This document shows positions 42,328 through 59,082 of a stretch of DNA of 64,000 nt, piece by piece. The DNA is from Deinococcus sp. YIM 77859 (GTDB lineage Bacteria; Deinococcota; Deinococci; Deinococcales; Deinococcaceae): contig NZ_JQNI01000002.1 of NCBI RefSeq assembly GCF_000745175.1, positions 2,270,001-2,334,000 on the forward strand, in the 5' to 3' direction. The notes beneath the pieces are model-generated. The model was not told the DNA's origin. It saw nothing but the letters and a program-made list of their open reading frames with translations, and did no database searches. Made by a program: the position numbers and the translations under genes. Every line of letters starts with the position of its first letter. The stretch's first letter is position 1.

Positions 42328-43119
42328 ATGACCGAGATAGTTTCCCCTCAGGCCCGGCGCGGCGAGGTGGACCGCGATACGCTGGTGCGCTGGCTGAATG
42401 AGTACCTGAAGCTTGACGCCTATCCCGACCCCAGCCTGAATGGCTTGCAGATCGCGGGGACGGAAGTGATCCGGCGGGTTGCGGCGAGCGTGGACACCAG
42501 CGTCAAGACCCTACGGGACGCCGCTGATAGCGGCGCTGACCTGCTGCTTGTCCACCACGGCCTGTTTTGGGGTCAGCCTCTTGCGGTGACCGGGCCGCAC
42601 CGTGAGCGCCTGCGCACCGCGCTGATGGCGGATCTGAACCTCTATGCCGCCCACATTCCCCTCGACGCCCATCCTGAGGTGGGCAACAACGCGATGATGG
42701 CCCGCGCGCTGAGCTTAGAAGGGCTTCGTCCCTTCGGCGACTGGCGGGGCCACAAGATCGGCCTCTGCGGCGAGTTGCCCTTTGAGCAGTCCTTGCAGGA
42801 CTTCGCTGACCGCGTGCAAAAACTCACCGGAGAAATCTGTCTGGTGCACGGGGGCGGGCAACCGAACGTGCGCCGCCTGGGCATCGTCAGCGGGAGCGGG
42901 GCAGGGGCGATCGCTGAGGCGGCCGCGGCAGGCCTTGATACCCTGCTGACCGGCGAGCCGGAACACAAGCACTTCCACGACGCCTTTGAGTACGGGGTGA
43001 ACGTCGTGTATGCCGGGCACTATGAGACAGAGGTGTTCGGTGTCCGGGCCCTTGCCGCTCGGCTGGAGGAGGAATTCGGACTCCCGTGGCAGTTCCTGCA
43101 TCACCCGACCGGGCTGTGA
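42328..43119 (+). CDS. Nif3-like dinuclear-metal hexameric protein (YbgI/DUF34 family)
   Basis: 263 residues. Nif3 features: the N-terminal LDAYPDPSLNGLQIAG, metal-binding HH in LLLVHHGLFWG, AAHIPLDAHPEVGNN with an Asp/His ligand set, LLTGEPEHKHFHDA and VVYAGHYETEVFGV (His/Glu ligands). The family forms toroidal hexamers; suggested roles include GTP cyclohydrolase-like or metal-insertase activity but none is settled. TAGAAT six nt before the ATG marks a leaderless promoter. First gene to the right of the accessory region. Confidence 0.92.
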   Translation: MTEIVSPQARRGEVDRDTLVRWLNEYLKLDAYPDPSLNGLQIAGTEVIRRVAASVDTSVKTLRDAADSGADLLLVHHGLFWGQPLAVTGPHRERLRTALMADLNLYAAHIPLDAHPEVGNNAMMARALSLEGLRPFGDWRGHKIGLCGELPFEQSLQDFADRVQKLTGEICLVHGGGQPNVRRLGIVSGSGAGAIAEAAAAGLDTLLTGEPEHKHFHDAFEYGVNVVYAGHYETEVFGVRALAARLEEEFGLPWQFLHHPTGL

Positions 43120-43148
43120 GGGAGACGTGCGCCCGGTCTCCCGGTCAG

Positions 43149-43766
43149 GTGCCCGGCCTTTTCATCACCCTGGAGGGGCCGGAGGGGGCGGGCAAGAGCA
43201 CGCAGCTCGCGCGGCTGGCGGCGCGGCTGGCCGGCCGGGGCGTGCCGCATGTGGTCACGCGCGAGCCGGGGGGCACGCCGCTGGGCATGCGGGTCCGCGA
43301 GGTGCTGCTTGATCCGGAGCTGAGCATCGAACCCCTGCCTGAATTGCTGCTGTACTCCGCGAGCCGGGCACAGCTCGTGCGGGAGGTGATCCGGCCCGCC
43401 CTGGAACGCGGTAAGGTGGTCGTCTGTGACCGCTACGCCGATTCCAGCGCCGCCTATCAGGGGTTTGGGCGAGGGCTGGACGGGGCATTTCTGGAGGCCC
43501 TCACGCGGGAGGTGACGGGCGGCCTCACTCCAGACCTGACGGTCCTCCTGGACCTCGATCCCGCCTTGGGGCTCAGCCGGGTCGCCGCACGGGGGCAACC
43601 CGACCGGCTGGAACGCGCCGACCTCGGCTTTCACGCACGGGTGCGAAAGGGCTTTCTCACGCTGGCGGCCCGCGACCCAGAACGCTTTCTGGTGCTTGAT
43701 GGCGCGCGGGACGCGGACGCCCTGGCAGAAGACATCTGGCGAGCGGTCGCGGAGCGGCTGGGCTAG
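43149..43766 (+). CDS. tmk: Thymidylate kinase
   Basis: Phosphorylates dTMP to dTDP. 205 residues from GTG 43149 (MPGLFITLEGPEGAGKST with the P-loop), the DR(Y/H) motif in VVCDRYADSSAAYQGFGRG, and the LID region RGQPDRLERADLGFHARVR. The start lies 30 nt after the Nif3 stop; an in-frame upstream extension to 43086 would overlap Nif3 and adds nothing conserved. Confidence 0.95.
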   Translation: MPGLFITLEGPEGAGKSTQLARLAARLAGRGVPHVVTREPGGTPLGMRVREVLLDPELSIEPLPELLLYSASRAQLVREVIRPALERGKVVVCDRYADSSAAYQGFGRGLDGAFLEALTREVTGGLTPDLTVLLDLDPALGLSRVAARGQPDRLERADLGFHARVRKGFLTLAARDPERFLVLDGARDADALAEDIWRAVAERLG

Positions 43767-43769
43767 CGT

Positions 43770-44624
43770 TCAGCGTGGCGAAGCGGCCCGGCCGGTCGCG
43801 CTGGCCTCAGGCTTGACCCCGGGTACCCTCACCTCAAAAAGCACCGGCCAGCGCTTGCCGGTGAGCAGCAGGGTGCCGCGTTCGGGAACAAAGGCGATGC
43901 CGTTGGGGACGTCGTCAAAGGTGAGGGGGTGCCCGGCGCGGGTCGCCTCGGCGCTGGCCTCCTGCATCAGCGGCTGCACGTCCAGCCAGGCAGTCACCTT
44001 TCCGGTTCTGGGGTCAATGCGGGCAATGCGGTTCGTCAGCCAGATGTTCGCGTAGATGCTGCCCTGCACATACTCCAGTTCGTTGAGGTTCTTCACCGGC
44101 TGTCCCCCGTCGGTCACGCGGACGGTACGGGTGACCGCAAAGGTCCGGGAATCGCGCCAAAACAGGGTGCTGGAGCCGTCACTCATGATGAGCTGCTTGC
44201 CGTCGTTCGTCAGGCCCCAGCCCTCGCCCCGGTAGCGGTACCGCCCGACCTCGCGCAGGGTGGCGGCGTCAAAGGCAAAGGCTACGCCCGTTTGCCAGGT
44301 GATGTGATAGGCCACCCCCTTGAGGACGGTCACGCCTTCGCCAAAGGCGCTGGCGATGGGGGTGGGAACGTCTTTGAGCACGCGGCCCGTTCGCAGGTCC
44401 ACCTGGCGCACCCCCGACGAACCGACCTGCCCGGTGCTCTCGATCAGGGTGCTCTGTCCCAGGTACTGCAGGCCCTGGGTAAACGCGGCGTGGTCATGCG
44501 GGAAACGGGCCGTGACGGTGGGCCGCAGCACCGGCGTTTCCTGGGCGAGGGCCGTTCCGGCGGGCAAGAGAACCGTGAGGAGCAGGGTGGTGAGGGGGAC
44601 AGGCAGCGGAAGGCGGGCGCGCAT
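43770..44624 (-). CDS. Secreted glutaminyl-peptide cyclotransferase
   Basis: 284 residues from ATG 44624 (TACCAT eight nt upstream). A Sec signal peptide of ~26 residues (LPVPLTTLLLTVLLPAGTALAQ) precedes the five-bladed propeller of plant-type glutaminyl cyclotransferases: FPHDHAAFTQGLQYLG, STGQVGSSGVRQVDL, WGLTNDGKQLIMSDGS, NELEYVQGSIYANIW, FDDVPNGIAF. These convert N-terminal Gln to pyroglutamate; in bacteria the extracytoplasmic targets are unknown. Convergent with tmk, 3 bp apart. Confidence 0.9.
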   Translation of the reverse strand: MRARLPLPVPLTTLLLTVLLPAGTALAQETPVLRPTVTARFPHDHAAFTQGLQYLGQSTLIESTGQVGSSGVRQVDLRTGRVLKDVPTPIASAFGEGVTVLKGVAYHITWQTGVAFAFDAATLREVGRYRYRGEGWGLTNDGKQLIMSDGSSTLFWRDSRTFAVTRTVRVTDGGQPVKNLNELEYVQGSIYANIWLTNRIARIDPRTGKVTAWLDVQPLMQEASAEATRAGHPLTFDDVPNGIAFVPERGTLLLTGKRWPVLFEVRVPGVKPEASATGRAASPR

Positions 44625-44674
44625 CGGTTCGTATGGTAGCGGGCCCGCCTCAGGTGCGTGTGTTGAGGTGACGT

Positions 44675-45055
44675 TTATTCCTGAAGCGCCGGCTTCACGA
44701 AGGCGGCCGAATCGTAGTACGTGCGAAAGGCGCTGACCTGTTGACCGTTGTGCTCGATCACGCTGGCACCCCGATACGCGATGTCGGTGCCGTTTTGAAG
44801 CTGCCCGGTCGCCTCCCATTCCATCAGCCCGGTTCGGCCATCGTCGGTGTGGTGGGTGAATTCGCTGTGGATGGTCTGGAAGTTGTCCAAGTAGGCCTGC
44901 CAGAACGTTCGCGCACCCTCCTGGCCACGCCAGGTGTGCGTGGTGAGGTTCTGGAGCGTTGCGTCCTCTGCGAACAGCGCCACGAGGGGGGCGGGGTCAC
45001 GGCTTGCCTCGGCGGTCTGAAGGGCCTGCATAAACTGCTCTGTGAGGTTGGCCAT
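44675..45055 (-). CDS. NTF2-like/SnoaL-fold small protein
   Basis: 126 residues with the NTF2 cone fold: the N-terminal helix FMQALQTAEASRDPAPLVALFAEDATLQ, WRGQEGARTFWQAYLDNF and the strands GLMEWEATGQLQNGTDIAYRGASVIE. Such domains can be isomerases, hydrolases or ligand carriers; nothing here fixes the function. Lies 60 bp downstream of queG on the same strand and may be co-transcribed. Confidence 0.82.
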   Translation of the reverse strand: MANLTEQFMQALQTAEASRDPAPLVALFAEDATLQNLTTHTWRGQEGARTFWQAYLDNFQTIHSEFTHHTDDGRTGLMEWEATGQLQNGTDIAYRGASVIEHNGQQVSAFRTYYDSAAFVKPALQE

Positions 45056-45114
45056 ACCTCACCTCACCACGGGTGGTGCAGGGAAGAGCGTGGCCCAGCA
45101 CCCAGGTTGGGCCA

Positions 45115-46218
45115 TCATGAAGCGACGCCTAAAGCCCGCGCGGCGCTTTCCCGTACTGCCTCGTGCGGGTCGTTCAGCAGGAACCGCACGTGCCCGACCT
45201 CGTTCCACTGGCCCAGCGCCCAGGCCGCAGCCTCGCGGACCTCCCAGGCCGGGTCCTGTGCTCCGGCAAGCAGCAGCGGCCACCCTTCCGGGCGGCGGGT
45301 ATTGCCGAGCACGGTGAGGGCATTGCGGGCCATCCCCTTGCGGCGGGGGCGCAACAAGGCCGTGCCCGCAAAACGGCGCTCGAACTGCCGCTCGCTGACG
45401 CCAAAAAAGGCGCTTAGGTCGGGGTGGGCGAGTTCGGGGTCGGCCTTCAGGAAGCGGGCCAGCGGCCCGGCTCGTCCCGTCCAGGGACAGACCTCGCTGC
45501 AGACGTCGCAACCGAAAAGCCAGTCGCCCACGCTCGCCCTGAGCTGGTGCGGCACCGGCCCCCGGTGCTCGATGGTCAGGTAGGAGATGCAGCGCCGCGC
45601 GTCGATGGCGCGGTCTTCCCCGATGGCCTGGGTGGGGCAAGCCGTCACGCAGCGGAAGCAGCGCCCACAGCGGTCAGGATGGGCTGGCGGCGTTCCCGTG
45701 AAGGGCAGGTCGGTCAGCAGCACCGCCAGCGTGACAAAGGCCCCCAGCCGCGTGCTGACCAGCATCCCGCTGCGCCCGCGCCAGCCCAGGAAGGCCCCCG
45801 CCGCGAAGAGGCGTTCCATCACCGGGCCGTGATCGACGTATCCACGCGCGCGCACGCCCAGCTGCGCGGCTTCCTCCTCCAGTCGGGTCAGGACCGGCCC
45901 AAGCTGGTCGTGGTAGTCGGGTGTCCAGGCGTAGCGGGCCACCCGGCCCACGCGCACGCCCCCTGTGGGAACGCCGGGGTCTGCGAACGCGTGCGATACC
46001 CCCAGCACGAGAACGCTCGCTGCCCCCTCCAGCCGCGAGCTCGGGTCCGTCCGGGCAGGCAGCTGCCGCTCGAGGTACGTCATGTCCGCGTGCCGTCCGG
46101 CGGCGAGCCACGCGGCATACTCGTCCACGGCCGCAGTAGGAATGAGCGCGGGTGCCCAGCCCACGGCGTCTGCGCCCAGCGAGACGGCGAGATCAGCAAG
46201 GACTTCGGCAGCGGTCAC
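45115..46218 (-). CDS. queG: Epoxyqueuosine reductase QueG
   Basis: Last step of queuosine synthesis: cobalamin-dependent reduction of epoxyqueuosine in tRNA. 367 residues from GTG 46218. Two 4Fe-4S clusters: CGRCFRCVTACP and, with a later CDVCSEVCPW. RLGAFVTLAVLLTD marks the cobalamin/tRNA-binding core. The last ~70 residues form HEAT-like repeats (DPAWEVREAAAWALGQW, DPHEAVRESAARALG). queF and a precursor transporter sit 40 kb away, so the pathway is scattered. Confidence 0.94.
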   Translation of the reverse strand: MTAAEVLADLAVSLGADAVGWAPALIPTAAVDEYAAWLAAGRHADMTYLERQLPARTDPSSRLEGAASVLVLGVSHAFADPGVPTGGVRVGRVARYAWTPDYHDQLGPVLTRLEEEAAQLGVRARGYVDHGPVMERLFAAGAFLGWRGRSGMLVSTRLGAFVTLAVLLTDLPFTGTPPAHPDRCGRCFRCVTACPTQAIGEDRAIDARRCISYLTIEHRGPVPHQLRASVGDWLFGCDVCSEVCPWTGRAGPLARFLKADPELAHPDLSAFFGVSERQFERRFAGTALLRPRRKGMARNALTVLGNTRRPEGWPLLLAGAQDPAWEVREAAAWALGQWNEVGHVRFLLNDPHEAVRESAARALGVAS

Positions 46219-46285
46219 GGGGGGAGTATGGGGCTTGGGGCGCGTTCCTTGTGGCAGGTAGAGAACAGTGCCTCCTCCCCAGCTC

Positions 46286-46956
46286 CTAGTCCCTCAGCTT
46301 GGCTGCCGCCGCCGCGTCCAGGAACCACACCGGATCCTGCACCCGCGCGACGGGGTACTCTTCCTCACCCAGCTGCACCGCGCGCAGCACCTCTGCCTTG
46401 CCCGCCCCAGTCACCAGCAGCCAGCGTGCTCGGGCCGCATTGATCTCCGGAAAGGTCAAGGTGAGCCTTGCGGTGTTGAGTTGGGGGACCCAGTTCGCGG
46501 CGACTCTGTCAGTGGCGGTCAGCGCCTGCGTCCCGGGAAAGAGGCTGGCGGTGTGGCCGTCGTCACCCATGCCCAGCAACACCACGTCGAGCCGCGCGGG
46601 AAGGAGGGCCGCGTAGGCCCGTGCGGCGTCCTCGAGCGGGCGGCGCTCGCCCTCCATGCGGTGCACCTGGGCTTCGGGAATGGGAACGTGCGTGAGCAGC
46701 TCGTCATGGGCAAGCCGGTAGTTGCTCTCGGGGCTTTGCGGCCCCACGCTGCGTTCGTCACTGAAGTAGATGTGGACTTGTTCCCAGGGAACGTTTGGCA
46801 GCTCACGCAGGGCCCGGTACATCCACCGGGGCGTGCTGCCGCCCGAAAGCGCGGCATGAAAGGCGGCGCGGGTAGCGACGGCCTCCCGCGCCGCCTGCGC
46901 AAAGGCTTCGGCGGCGGCCTGCCCCGTGGCCGCGGGCGTGGGCAAGACCTGCCACC

Positions 46957-46960
<4 letters not shown>
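46286..46960 (-). CDS. pgl: 6-phosphogluconolactonase
   Basis: Hydrolyses 6-phosphoglucono-lactone in the oxidative pentose-phosphate pathway. 224 residues, DevB/SOL type: [54 protein letters not shown], with the phosphate-binding Arg/Lys region late ([13 protein letters not shown]). Its ATG overlaps the opcA stop by 4 nt; last gene of the gnd-zwf-opcA-pgl operon. Confidence 0.95.
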
Positions 46961-47916
<956 letters not shown>

Positions 47917-47946
47917 CAGGCACCTCGCTGCGTGTGAGAGCGCTCC

Positions 47947-50648
<2,702 letters not shown>

Positions 50649-50784
50649 GTCTGACCTCCCGGCCCAGGGAAGGGTACGGAAGCGGTTCCAGTCCCCTGAC
50701 GCCTACTGAAGGGCATCATACGCGCTGCCTGACCCCTAGAAAACCTTTGCTCCCATGTCCACACGGCGAGCCCTCAGGCCGGCG

Positions 50785-51336
50785 CTACTTTCCGCGCCGC
50801 GCCGCTTTGGCAGCGGCTTTGGCAGCCTGCTGCTCGGCCTTCTGCTTGCGTTGCAGCTCGCGGCCCATGTCCTCTAGGAGCTGGGCGCCGGGTGCGTCCA
50901 CCTGCCGCTGAAGTTCCAGCAACGTGGTCACAACCAGGTTGTGGAGTAGCCGCTCGACGGGGCGGCGGACCCAGCGGTACCGTACCCGCGCGTTGAGGGT
51001 CAGGGTGACCTCGGTGCCGCCCGGCATGGCCTTGAAAACCCAGCTCTGCGTGAGCTTTTCCAGCGGTCCCACGTGCCGCACGCTCTCCCAGCCGCCGCGC
51101 AGTGGCGCCTGCAGCTGACCGTACCGCGCCACGAAGCTCAGGCCGAGCAGCCGCCGCGAGAACTTGAAGCGCACCAACGCATTGTTGCTGAGGCGCCCCT
51201 CGCCGCCCTCGTACTCTGCCCGCACCAGATTGGGGTCCCACTTCACCCGCCGCTTGGGTTCCAGGGCCAGGCGGTAGAGCACGTCCGGCCGTGCCCGCAC
51301 CACGAGGTTCTGCTTGATGTGGATGTCTTCGGCCAT
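50785..51336 (-). CDS. SRPBCC (START-like) family protein
   Basis: 183 residues from ATG 51336, fixed by TACAGT nine nt upstream. SRPBCC fold: N-terminal strand IHIKQNLVVRARPDVLYRLALEP, SQSWVFKAMPGGTEVTLTL as the curved sheet and the long C-terminal helix EELLHNLVV/TLLELQRQV region. A Lys/Ala/Gln-rich tail of ~30 residues follows (KQKAEQQAAKAAAKAARRGK). The family binds hydrophobic ligands; no specific role visible. Confidence 0.82.
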   Translation of the reverse strand: MAEDIHIKQNLVVRARPDVLYRLALEPKRRVKWDPNLVRAEYEGGEGRLSNNALVRFKFSRRLLGLSFVARYGQLQAPLRGGWESVRHVGPLEKLTQSWVFKAMPGGTEVTLTLNARVRYRWVRRPVERLLHNLVVTTLLELQRQVDAPGAQLLEDMGRELQRKQKAEQQAAKAAAKAARRGK

Positions 51337-51376
51337 GTTGAGGTCACTGTAGCGCGGGAAACGCCGCCTGCTGGCC

Positions 51377-52132
<756 letters not shown>

Positions 52133-52185
52133 GGGGAAAAGGATAGGGGATCGGCCTGGTGGAGGGCGGGGGCTCGCGCTTTCCC

Positions 52186-52689
52186 CTAGCGAAGAAAGCG
52201 AATGCTGAGCGGATACCGGTACGTCTGCCCCTGGCTGACCCGAACCACGGCGAGAAGCATCACGACGAGGGGAAAAAGCCACAGCACCAGGCTGGCCGGA
52301 ATGAAAAAGGCAAAGAAGGCGGCCAAACTGCCGAAGATGGCCAAGGCGCCCAGACTGGGACTGCCCGCCGCCGCCCCGAACGCGCCGCCGAGGAAGCCCA
52401 GGCTGAAGAGGGCGAAAAACAGCAGGCCGGTGAGCAAGGAGTACAGCCACACGCTCAGCTGGAAATTCAGCGCTTCCTTGCCCTGCTGATCGAGCACCGG
52501 GGCGCGGTCGCGGTAGGCCAGCCACGCGGCAAGCGGCCCCAGCACGTTGCCCAAGGCGGGCAGCACCAGCCCCAGCAGCGGCGAGAGGTGCAGGATCAGG
52601 GCGGGCGTGCGCTGGGCTTCGGGGATCAAGGTGGGATCTGGCCCCGGAACCGGCGGGGAAACGGGGGGGTGCGGTTCGGGAAAGCTCAT
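52186..52689 (-). CDS. DUF4870 membrane protein
   Basis: 167 residues: a proline-rich cytoplasmic N-terminus (~25 residues), then the DUF4870 pattern with helices at ALILHLSPLLGLVLPALGNVLGPLAAWL, the QQGKEALNFQLSVWLYSLL core motif, and two further helices to a short basic end. Function unknown. Divergent from rnhA; the start region overlaps that gene's -35 element. Confidence 0.88.
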   Translation of the reverse strand: MSFPEPHPPVSPPVPGPDPTLIPEAQRTPALILHLSPLLGLVLPALGNVLGPLAAWLAYRDRAPVLDQQGKEALNFQLSVWLYSLLTGLLFFALFSLGFLGGAFGAAAGSPSLGALAIFGSLAAFFAFFIPASLVLWLFPLVVMLLAVVRVSQGQTYRYPLSIRFLR

Positions 52690-52690
52690 A

Positions 52691-52720
52691 TTGACAGTAC
52701 GCGTCTCCGCTGCCTACAGT
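52691..52720 (+). promoter_or_regulatory. Leaderless promoter of rnhA
   Basis: TTGACA at 52691-52696 and TACAGT at 52715-52720, 18 nt apart, with the ATG nine nt after the -10. The -35 overlaps the complement of the divergent DUF4870 start region. Confidence 0.85.
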
Positions 52721-52729
52721 TTCCAGGTT

Positions 52730-53320
52730 ATGACGCGCCCAGGCGGGAAAGCCCCCTTCCGGAAATCCCCCGCACAAAGGGCCCAGGACGCCGCCCGCGA
52801 CCTCCTGCCCATCAAGGCGGGCATTCAGCCGCAGGTGCCGGTTGCGGGAGAACAGGTTGATCTCTACAGTGACGGTGCGTGCGACACGGCGACCGGGCAC
52901 GGCGGCTGGGCCACCCTCCTGAAGTACCGTGGCAAGGAACTCGTCCTTAGCGGCCATGAGGAAGAGACCACCAACAACCGCATGGAGCTGCGCGCCCTGC
53001 TCGAGGGGCTCAGGGTTCTCAAGCGGCCCTGCCAGGTGCGGGTGGTCACCGACAGCCAGTATCTGCGCAAGGCCTTTACGGACGGCTGGCTTCTGAAGTG
53101 GCAGCGCAACGGCTGGCGAACAGCGAGCGGTGAGCCGGTGAAAAACCAGGATCTTTGGGAAGAACTGATCACGCTGGCCCGGACCCATGCCCTGACCTTT
53201 GTCTGGGTGCGGGGCCACAACGGGCACGGCGAGAACGAGCGGGTGGATAGGCTCGCGGTGGAGGAGCGCAAAAAGCTCAGGACCCGGGAGACGGCACGGC
53301 GCACCAGGGGCTCTCTATAG
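52730..53320 (+). CDS. rnhA: Ribonuclease HI
   Basis: 196 residues. After a ~45-residue basic N-terminal extension comes the RNase HI core: YSDGACDTATGHGGWATLL (first Asp), NNRMELRALLEGL (Glu), VVTDSQYLRKAF (Asp) and VRGHNGHGENERVDRLA (His and Asp), giving the full D-E-D-D set. Removes RNA from RNA-DNA hybrids. The basic extension is longer than in E. coli (155 residues) and may aid hybrid binding. Confidence 0.95.
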   Translation: MTRPGGKAPFRKSPAQRAQDAARDLLPIKAGIQPQVPVAGEQVDLYSDGACDTATGHGGWATLLKYRGKELVLSGHEEETTNNRMELRALLEGLRVLKRPCQVRVVTDSQYLRKAFTDGWLLKWQRNGWRTASGEPVKNQDLWEELITLARTHALTFVWVRGHNGHGENERVDRLAVEERKKLRTRETARRTRGSL

Positions 53321-53474
53321 CCAAGCCAGACACGCGCTCTGCTGTGATCTGGGCGGCGGGGGCGTTCGTGGCCCGCGCTCCCGGCGAGCGAGAACGGAGG
53401 TCCCGGCGCCGCGCCCCCGCTGCTGCTGATGTGCGTCCGCCTGATCACAGCTGCCGTTCTAGACTCGTCTGGTC

Positions 53475-54839
<1,365 letters not shown>

Positions 54840-54852
54840 GAGAGGTGCCTGT

Positions 54853-55626
54853 TCAGGCGATGTTCATCCCGATGTCTATGGTGGACCGGTAGCCGCTCGC
54901 TGCGTCGCCGCTGAGGGTGAGGAGAAGTTGGCTGCCCCCGTTTTGGTAGATGTTGTCGTTGGCGTTTCGCACGCTGCGGTTCGCGCCCTTGGTGGCGTAG
55001 GGGCTGACGGTGCGGTAGATGGTGTCACTGAGCGCGTCCTCGAAGAAGAGCTGCGAGGTAAATTCCTGGGTGGAGCCGCTCGCCGAAAGCACCCGCAGCT
55101 TGAAGTGGAGATGGGGGGTGCGTCCCGGATACCACCCGGGATAGATCGTCGTAAAGGTGGCCTCGCCCCGGGCGTCCGTGAGCTGGTAACCCCGCAGGAA
55201 GTCCTGCCCAACGGTGCTCGGCTGGCCGTTTCCGCTCACGCCGCTGTAGACGCCGAGGGCATTACACTGCCAGAGGTCCACCATCACCCCGCCGAGAGGG
55301 GTGCAGCCCCCGCTGCCAACCCGGGTGATCTGAAAGGTGAGGCTCAGGGGAACGCCGAGCTGGATCGTGCCCGTCCCCGTGTCGCTGCGGATGTCACTGC
55401 GCTGAAGCTTGGTGTCCACAAAGTAGGGCCCCTCGGTCAGTGCGGGGCGCACCACACAGGAGGGAAGAGCCGTGCCCGTTCCCCCGGTTCCCGTGCCGCT
55501 GCCCGCTGCCGTGCCGTTGCAGCCCATCAGTCCCGTCGTTGCCAGTGCCCCGCCCCCCAGACCCAGCAGCGCGAGCGCTCGGCGGCGGCTCAGCAGCGTT
55601 CCTACCATCGCGTCGTCGTTGTCCAT
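54853..55626 (-). CDS. Tat-exported intradiol ring-cleavage dioxygenase family protein
   Basis: 257 residues from ATG 55626 (AGGGAGG, 5-nt spacing). The N-terminus has a twin-arginine-like SRRRALALLGLGGGALATTG followed by Cys in LMGCNG, so it is probably exported, possibly as a lipoprotein. A Gly/Thr-rich linker leads to the dioxygenase fold: LTEGPYFVD, GVMVDLWQCNALGVYSG, GYQLTDARGEATFTTIYPGWYPGR and TPHLHFKL, which supply the two Tyr and two His iron ligands. Extracellular intradiol enzymes are known from several bacteria but their substrates are mostly unproven. Confidence 0.88.
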   Translation of the reverse strand: MDNDDAMVGTLLSRRRALALLGLGGGALATTGLMGCNGTAAGSGTGTGGTGTALPSCVVRPALTEGPYFVDTKLQRSDIRSDTGTGTIQLGVPLSLTFQITRVGSGGCTPLGGVMVDLWQCNALGVYSGVSGNGQPSTVGQDFLRGYQLTDARGEATFTTIYPGWYPGRTPHLHFKLRVLSASGSTQEFTSQLFFEDALSDTIYRTVSPYATKGANRSVRNANDNIYQNGGSQLLLTLSGDAASGYRSTIDIGMNIA

Positions 55627-55710
55627 ATGAGCCTCCCTCTGGTGGTGAACTGGCAGGCAGCGTAGGCGACGGGTGTGAAGAACTCGCGTAGAGGGCGTCA
55701 AGAACCGGCC

Positions 55711-55736
55711 AAAAGGGCCAGCGCGTGGCTGGCCCC
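55711..55736 (-). terminator. Intrinsic terminator of glmU
   Basis: On the minus strand GGGCCAGC / GCTGGCCC with a five-nt loop is followed by TTTT, 15 bp after the glmU stop. Confidence 0.85.
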
Positions 55737-55749
55737 CTTCCCCTTTGGT

Positions 55750-57204
<1,455 letters not shown>

Positions 57205-57274
57205 TCCAGGTCACCTGTCCGGGGGCCAGTGTACGGGAAGCGGGCCCTCTCCAGACGGGAAAGAAAAGGCCCGC

Positions 57275-57305
57275 AAAAACACCGCAGCGGAGAGACGCTG
57301 CGGTG
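57275..57305 (-). terminator. Intrinsic terminator of the coiled-coil membrane protein gene
   Basis: Minus strand: a ten-bp stem CACCGCAGCG / CGCTGCGGTG with a six-nt loop followed by TTTTT. It insulates glmU from the gene at 57342. Confidence 0.9.
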
Positions 57306-57341
57306 GGGGCCTCCTCAAGGCCTCAACGTTGTGTGCCTCGC

Positions 57342-57827
57342 CTAACGGTCCTGCCGTCCCTCCTCAAGGTTCGCCTTCACATCAGAGACGACTTTCTCTC
57401 CTCCCCGCCGCAGTTCGCCGCCCGCAGTCTGGAACGCGGCCGCCGGAGATTCACCCCGCGCCAGGTTGGAAACGCCTTCCTTGACGGCGTCTCCTGCGCG
57501 GGTCACGTTGCCCTCCACGCCGGGGTTCACTCGCCGCAACAGGCCCTGAACCTGCTCGCGCACCTGAGGATTGTTGCGGTACAGAACGTAACCAGCACCG
57601 GCCAGCAGCAGGAGTCCCCACGGGAAGCCGCCGCCCGAGGCGCGCTGCTTGCGAAGCACAGCCACCTCGCTTCGGAGCCGTTGCAGGTCCTTTTGCTGTT
57701 GGGCGAGCCGCGCCTCGATGGCCGCATGCTGCCGCATCAGCGTTCGGTTGACCCCGTGTTCCATCCCGAGGTGAACCTGGTGGGCGGCGTCCTGAATGTT
57801 GTCGAGAATCTCGTGCGGCGTCTTCAT
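57342..57827 (-). CDS. Hypothetical membrane protein with coiled coil
   Basis: 161 residues from the second of two ATGs (57827), which is better spaced from AGGAGG. Residues ~33-62 are a coiled coil (EARLAQQQKDLQRLRSEVAVL), ~70-86 one membrane helix (FPWGLLLLAGAGYVLY). The C-terminal ~70 residues are an amphipathic region (VKEGVSNLARGESPAAAFQ). Layout suggests an anchored cytoplasmic or periplasmic scaffold. I recognise no family. Confidence 0.8.
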   Translation of the reverse strand: MKTPHEILDNIQDAAHQVHLGMEHGVNRTLMRQHAAIEARLAQQQKDLQRLRSEVAVLRKQRASGGGFPWGLLLLAGAGYVLYRNNPQVREQVQGLLRRVNPGVEGNVTRAGDAVKEGVSNLARGESPAAAFQTAGGELRRGGEKVVSDVKANLEEGRQDR

Positions 57828-58062
57828 CATCGTCCTCCTGAGCAACCGGGGGAAGGGTGTCTTTCCTGCTCGGCTCGTCGCTGTGGCGGCGTGATGGCCA
57901 CTGACCCCGCAAGTTTGACGGGTGAACGCGGCACGTTTTTGCGACGCGGCTAAAGAGGGTCTCACGAACCCGCAATCTCAAGTTCGGCTCAAGGCTCTCC
58001 GCAAAGGACGGAGGGCGGCCGCCGGGCCCTTCCCCGACTGCCGCCCTCTGCCCAGGCACGTC

Positions 58063-58974
<912 letters not shown>

Positions 58975-59025
58975 AAGTCCTGTGCAGTCTAGCCGGGTTG
59001 CTGCCCCCCTGCCCCGATCAACCGA

Positions 59026-59052
59026 ATAAAAAGCCCTCTCCGGGGGAGAGGG
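59026..59052 (-). terminator. Intrinsic terminator after tatC
   Basis: Minus strand: CCCTCTCC / GGAGAGGG eight-bp stem with a three-nt loop followed by CTTTTTATT. Ends the tatA-tatC operon before lgt. Confidence 0.88.
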
Positions 59053-59082
59053 TGCAGAAGGAGCCGTTGCTGAAGCGGAGCG

